A stretch of 64,000 nt of DNA from Pseudomonas chlororaphis subsp. piscium (GTDB lineage: Bacteria > Pseudomonadota > Gammaproteobacteria > Pseudomonadales > Pseudomonadaceae), in contig NZ_CP027707.1 in NCBI RefSeq assembly GCF_003850345.1, forward strand, positions 4,216,001 to 4,280,000. Direction: 5' to 3'. Below the pieces are notes generated by a model, which worked only from the letters and a program-made list of their open reading frames with translations, was not told the origin of the DNA and searched no databases. Position numbers and translations under genes: made by a program. Position 1 is the first letter of the stretch; every line of letters begins with the position of its first letter. This document shows, one piece after another, positions 62,209-64,000 of this stretch.

Positions 62209-63600
62209 ATGAGTGTGATCATTGCCCTGGCAGCCCTCGCGCTGCTGATGTTGGCTGCTTACCGTGGCTACAGCGTTATCCTCTTTGCCCCCATCGCCGC
62301 CCTCGGCGCCGTCCTGCTCACCGACCCGTCCGCCGTGGCGCCCGCCTTCACTGGCGTGTTCATGGAGAAGATGGTCGGCTTCATCAAACTCTACTTCCCG
62401 GTATTCCTGCTTGGCGCGGTGTTCGGCAAGCTGATCGAGCTGTCGGGCTTCTCCCGTTCCATCGTCGCGGCGGCCATCCGCCTGCTCGGCACCCGCCAGG
62501 CGATGCTGGTGATCGTGCTGGTCTGCGCCCTGCTGACCTACGGTGGCGTCTCGCTGTTCGTGGTGGTGTTCGCGGTCTACCCGTTCGCCGCCGAGATGTT
62601 CCGCCAGAGCAATATCCCCAAGCGCCTGATCCCGGCGACCATCGCCCTCGGTGCGTTCTCCTTCACCATGGACGCCCTGCCCGGAACCCCGCAGATCCAG
62701 AACATCATCCCCAGCACCTTCTTCAACACCACCGCCTGGGCCGCGCCCTGGTTGGGGGTGATCGGCACCATTTTCGTGTTCTGCGCCGGCATGCTGTTCC
62801 TCCAGCGCCAGCGCAACAAGGCGTACAAGGCCGGTGAAGGCTACGGCAGCGACCTGCGCAACGAGCCGGAAACCGCCGCCGATCTGCAGTTGCCCAACCC
62901 CTGGATCGCCCTGTCGCCACTGTTGCTGGTGGGCCTGATGAACCTGCTGTTCACCCACTGGATTCCCCTGTGGTACGGCAAGACCCATAGCCTGGCCCTG
63001 GCCGGCATGGCCGCCCCGGTGCAGACCGATGTCACTAAGCTCACTGCCATCTGGGCGGTCCAGGCCGCCTTGCTGGTGGGCATCATCGTGGTCCTGGTGT
63101 GCGGCTTCTCGGCCATTCGCGGCAAGCTCGCCGAGGGCAGCAAGAGCGCGGTCAGCGGCGCCCTGCTGGCGGCGATGAACACCGCCTCGGAATACGGCTT
63201 CGGCGCGGTGATCGCCTCCCTGCCGGGCTTCCTGGTGCTGTCGGACTGGCTGAAAAGCATCCCCAACCCGCTGGTCAACGAAGCCATCACCGTGACCCTG
63301 CTGGCCGGCATCACCGGCTCCGCCTCGGGTGGCATGAGCATCGCCCTGGCGGCCATGTCGGAGACCTTCATCAGCGCCGCCCACGCCGCCAACATCCCCC
63401 TGGAAGTGCTGCACCGCGTGGCCGCCATGGCTAGCGGCGGCATGGACACCCTGCCGCACAACGGCGCGGTGATCACCCTGCTGGCGGTCACCGGCCTGAC
63501 CCACCGCCAAGCCTACAAGGACATTTTCTGCATTACGCTGATCAAGACCCTGGCCGTCTTCGTCGTGATCGCCACTTTCTACGCCACCGGCATTGTGTGA
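62209..63600 (+). CDS. GntP-family permease (3-hydroxybutyrate uptake candidate)
   Basis: This 463-residue membrane protein has about 12 helices and GntP motifs (YRGYSVILFAPIAALGA, GGVSLFVVVFAVYPFA, DALPGTPQIQNIIPSTFF, GGMDTLPHNGAVITLLAV). The start at 62209 has GGAG upstream. It is followed after 7 bp by 3-hydroxybutyrate dehydrogenase and preceded by the sigma-54 promoter, so it probably imports 3-hydroxybutyrate; GntP members also carry gluconate. Confidence 0.92.
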   Translation: MSVIIALAALALLMLAAYRGYSVILFAPIAALGAVLLTDPSAVAPAFTGVFMEKMVGFIKLYFPVFLLGAVFGKLIELSGFSRSIVAAAIRLLGTRQAMLVIVLVCALLTYGGVSLFVVVFAVYPFAAEMFRQSNIPKRLIPATIALGAFSFTMDALPGTPQIQNIIPSTFFNTTAWAAPWLGVIGTIFVFCAGMLFLQRQRNKAYKAGEGYGSDLRNEPETAADLQLPNPWIALSPLLLVGLMNLLFTHWIPLWYGKTHSLALAGMAAPVQTDVTKLTAIWAVQAALLVGIIVVLVCGFSAIRGKLAEGSKSAVSGALLAAMNTASEYGFGAVIASLPGFLVLSDWLKSIPNPLVNEAITVTLLAGITGSASGGMSIALAAMSETFISAAHAANIPLEVLHRVAAMASGGMDTLPHNGAVITLLAVTGLTHRQAYKDIFCITLIKTLAVFVVIATFYATGIV

Positions 63601-63607
63601 GGTATTC

Positions 63608-64000
63608 ATGAGCAATCTTGCGGGCAAGACCGCCCTCGTCACCGGCTCCACCAGCGGCATTGGCCTGGGGATCGCCCTGAGCCTGGCCAAGGCCGGCGCC
63701 AACCTGATCCTCAACGGCTTCGGCGATGCCTCGACAGTGATCGCCGAGGTCGCGCGCCTCAACAAAGACAGCGGCGGCAAGGTCGGCCATCACCCGGCCG
63801 ACGTCAGCGACCCGGCGCAGATCGCCGACATGCTCGCCTACGCCGAGCGCGAGTTCGGCGGCGTCGATATCCTGGTCAACAACGCCGGCATCCAGCATGT
63901 GGCGGCGGTGGAGGAATTCCCGGTGGAGCGCTGGGACTCGATCATCGCCATCAACCTGTCGTCGGTGTTCCACAGCACCCGCCTGAGCCTGCCGGGCATG
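63608..64000 (+). CDS. 3-hydroxybutyrate dehydrogenase (5' part; runs off the right edge)
   Basis: The 131 visible residues form the start of a short-chain dehydrogenase: cofactor motif TGSTSGIGLGIA, NNAGIQHVA and the INLSSVFHSTR region. The opening MSNLAGKTALVTGS and HPADVSDPAQI fit D-3-hydroxybutyrate dehydrogenase (BdhA/HbdH), which oxidises 3-hydroxybutyrate to acetoacetate with NAD. The catalytic Ser-Tyr-Lys lie outside the window. AGGTATTC precedes the ATG. It is co-transcribed with the permease. Confidence 0.9.
   Translation, partial: MSNLAGKTALVTGSTSGIGLGIALSLAKAGANLILNGFGDASTVIAEVARLNKDSGGKVGHHPADVSDPAQIADMLAYAEREFGGVDILVNNAGIQHVAAVEEFPVERWDSIIAINLSSVFHSTRLSLPGM

Overview
The window is GC-rich Pseudomonas chromosome, most likely from the fluorescens/chlororaphis/protegens side of the genus. 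The evidence is the gacA-uvrC-pgsA-tRNA-Gly gene order with gacA starting at TTG, a 3-hydroxybutyrate locus (HbcR-type activator, GntP permease, dehydrogenase), OprD-type porin, PtrA and DUF2790 small proteins, and three REP elements with the core GCGGGCAAGCCTCGCTCC.

Layout. (1) 1-21197, all minus strand: a four-protein phosphorelay of the Roc/Sad type (hybrid kinase, REC-EAL phosphodiesterase, hybrid kinase with HPt, RcsB-like regulator), then a 2736-residue Ig-repeat/RTX adhesin, then its type I secretion system (TolC-like protein, ABC exporter, HlyD adaptor cut by the window edge). Three promoters in this block share an RcsB-box-like palindrome at fixed distance from a -10-like element, so the relay probably drives the adhesin, its exporter and itself. 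(2) 21285-22874: decayed ends of two older tRNA-Gly islands flanking a hydroxypyruvate-isomerase-like gene. (3) 22767-45281: a genomic island of about 22.5 kb bounded by a 21-bp direct repeat of the tRNA-Gly 3' end, with its P4-type integrase next to the tRNA. It carries a MNIO (DUF692) RiPP operon with a cysteine-bearing secreted precursor, small PtrA/DUF2790 proteins, a LysR regulator, a YopT-like cysteine protease, an OprD porin, sulfite dehydrogenase genes, a TDT/Ssu1-like transporter, DsbA/DsbB proteins with a DUF5993 peptide, a CioAB-type oxidase, and an IS21 element that has entered the integrase 3' end. (4) 45261-50331: conserved core tRNA-Gly, pgsA, uvrC, gacA, interrupted by a PAAR-Ntox44 toxin and putative immunity gene. 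(5) 50477-64000: core metabolism: a phage-type regulator pair, an acetyltransferase, a nitrilase-family amidase, a DAHP synthase preceded by two aromatic-residue-rich leader peptides and an attenuator, ppiC, the yejABEF peptide transporter, and the 3-hydroxybutyrate locus with a sigma-54 promoter.

The strongest leads are the shared RcsB-type promoter architecture of the adhesin regulon, the MNIO RiPP operon, the YopT-like protease, the tandem island ends at tRNA-Gly, and the double leader peptide upstream of DAHP synthase. All function calls come from reading motifs by eye; no database search was run.
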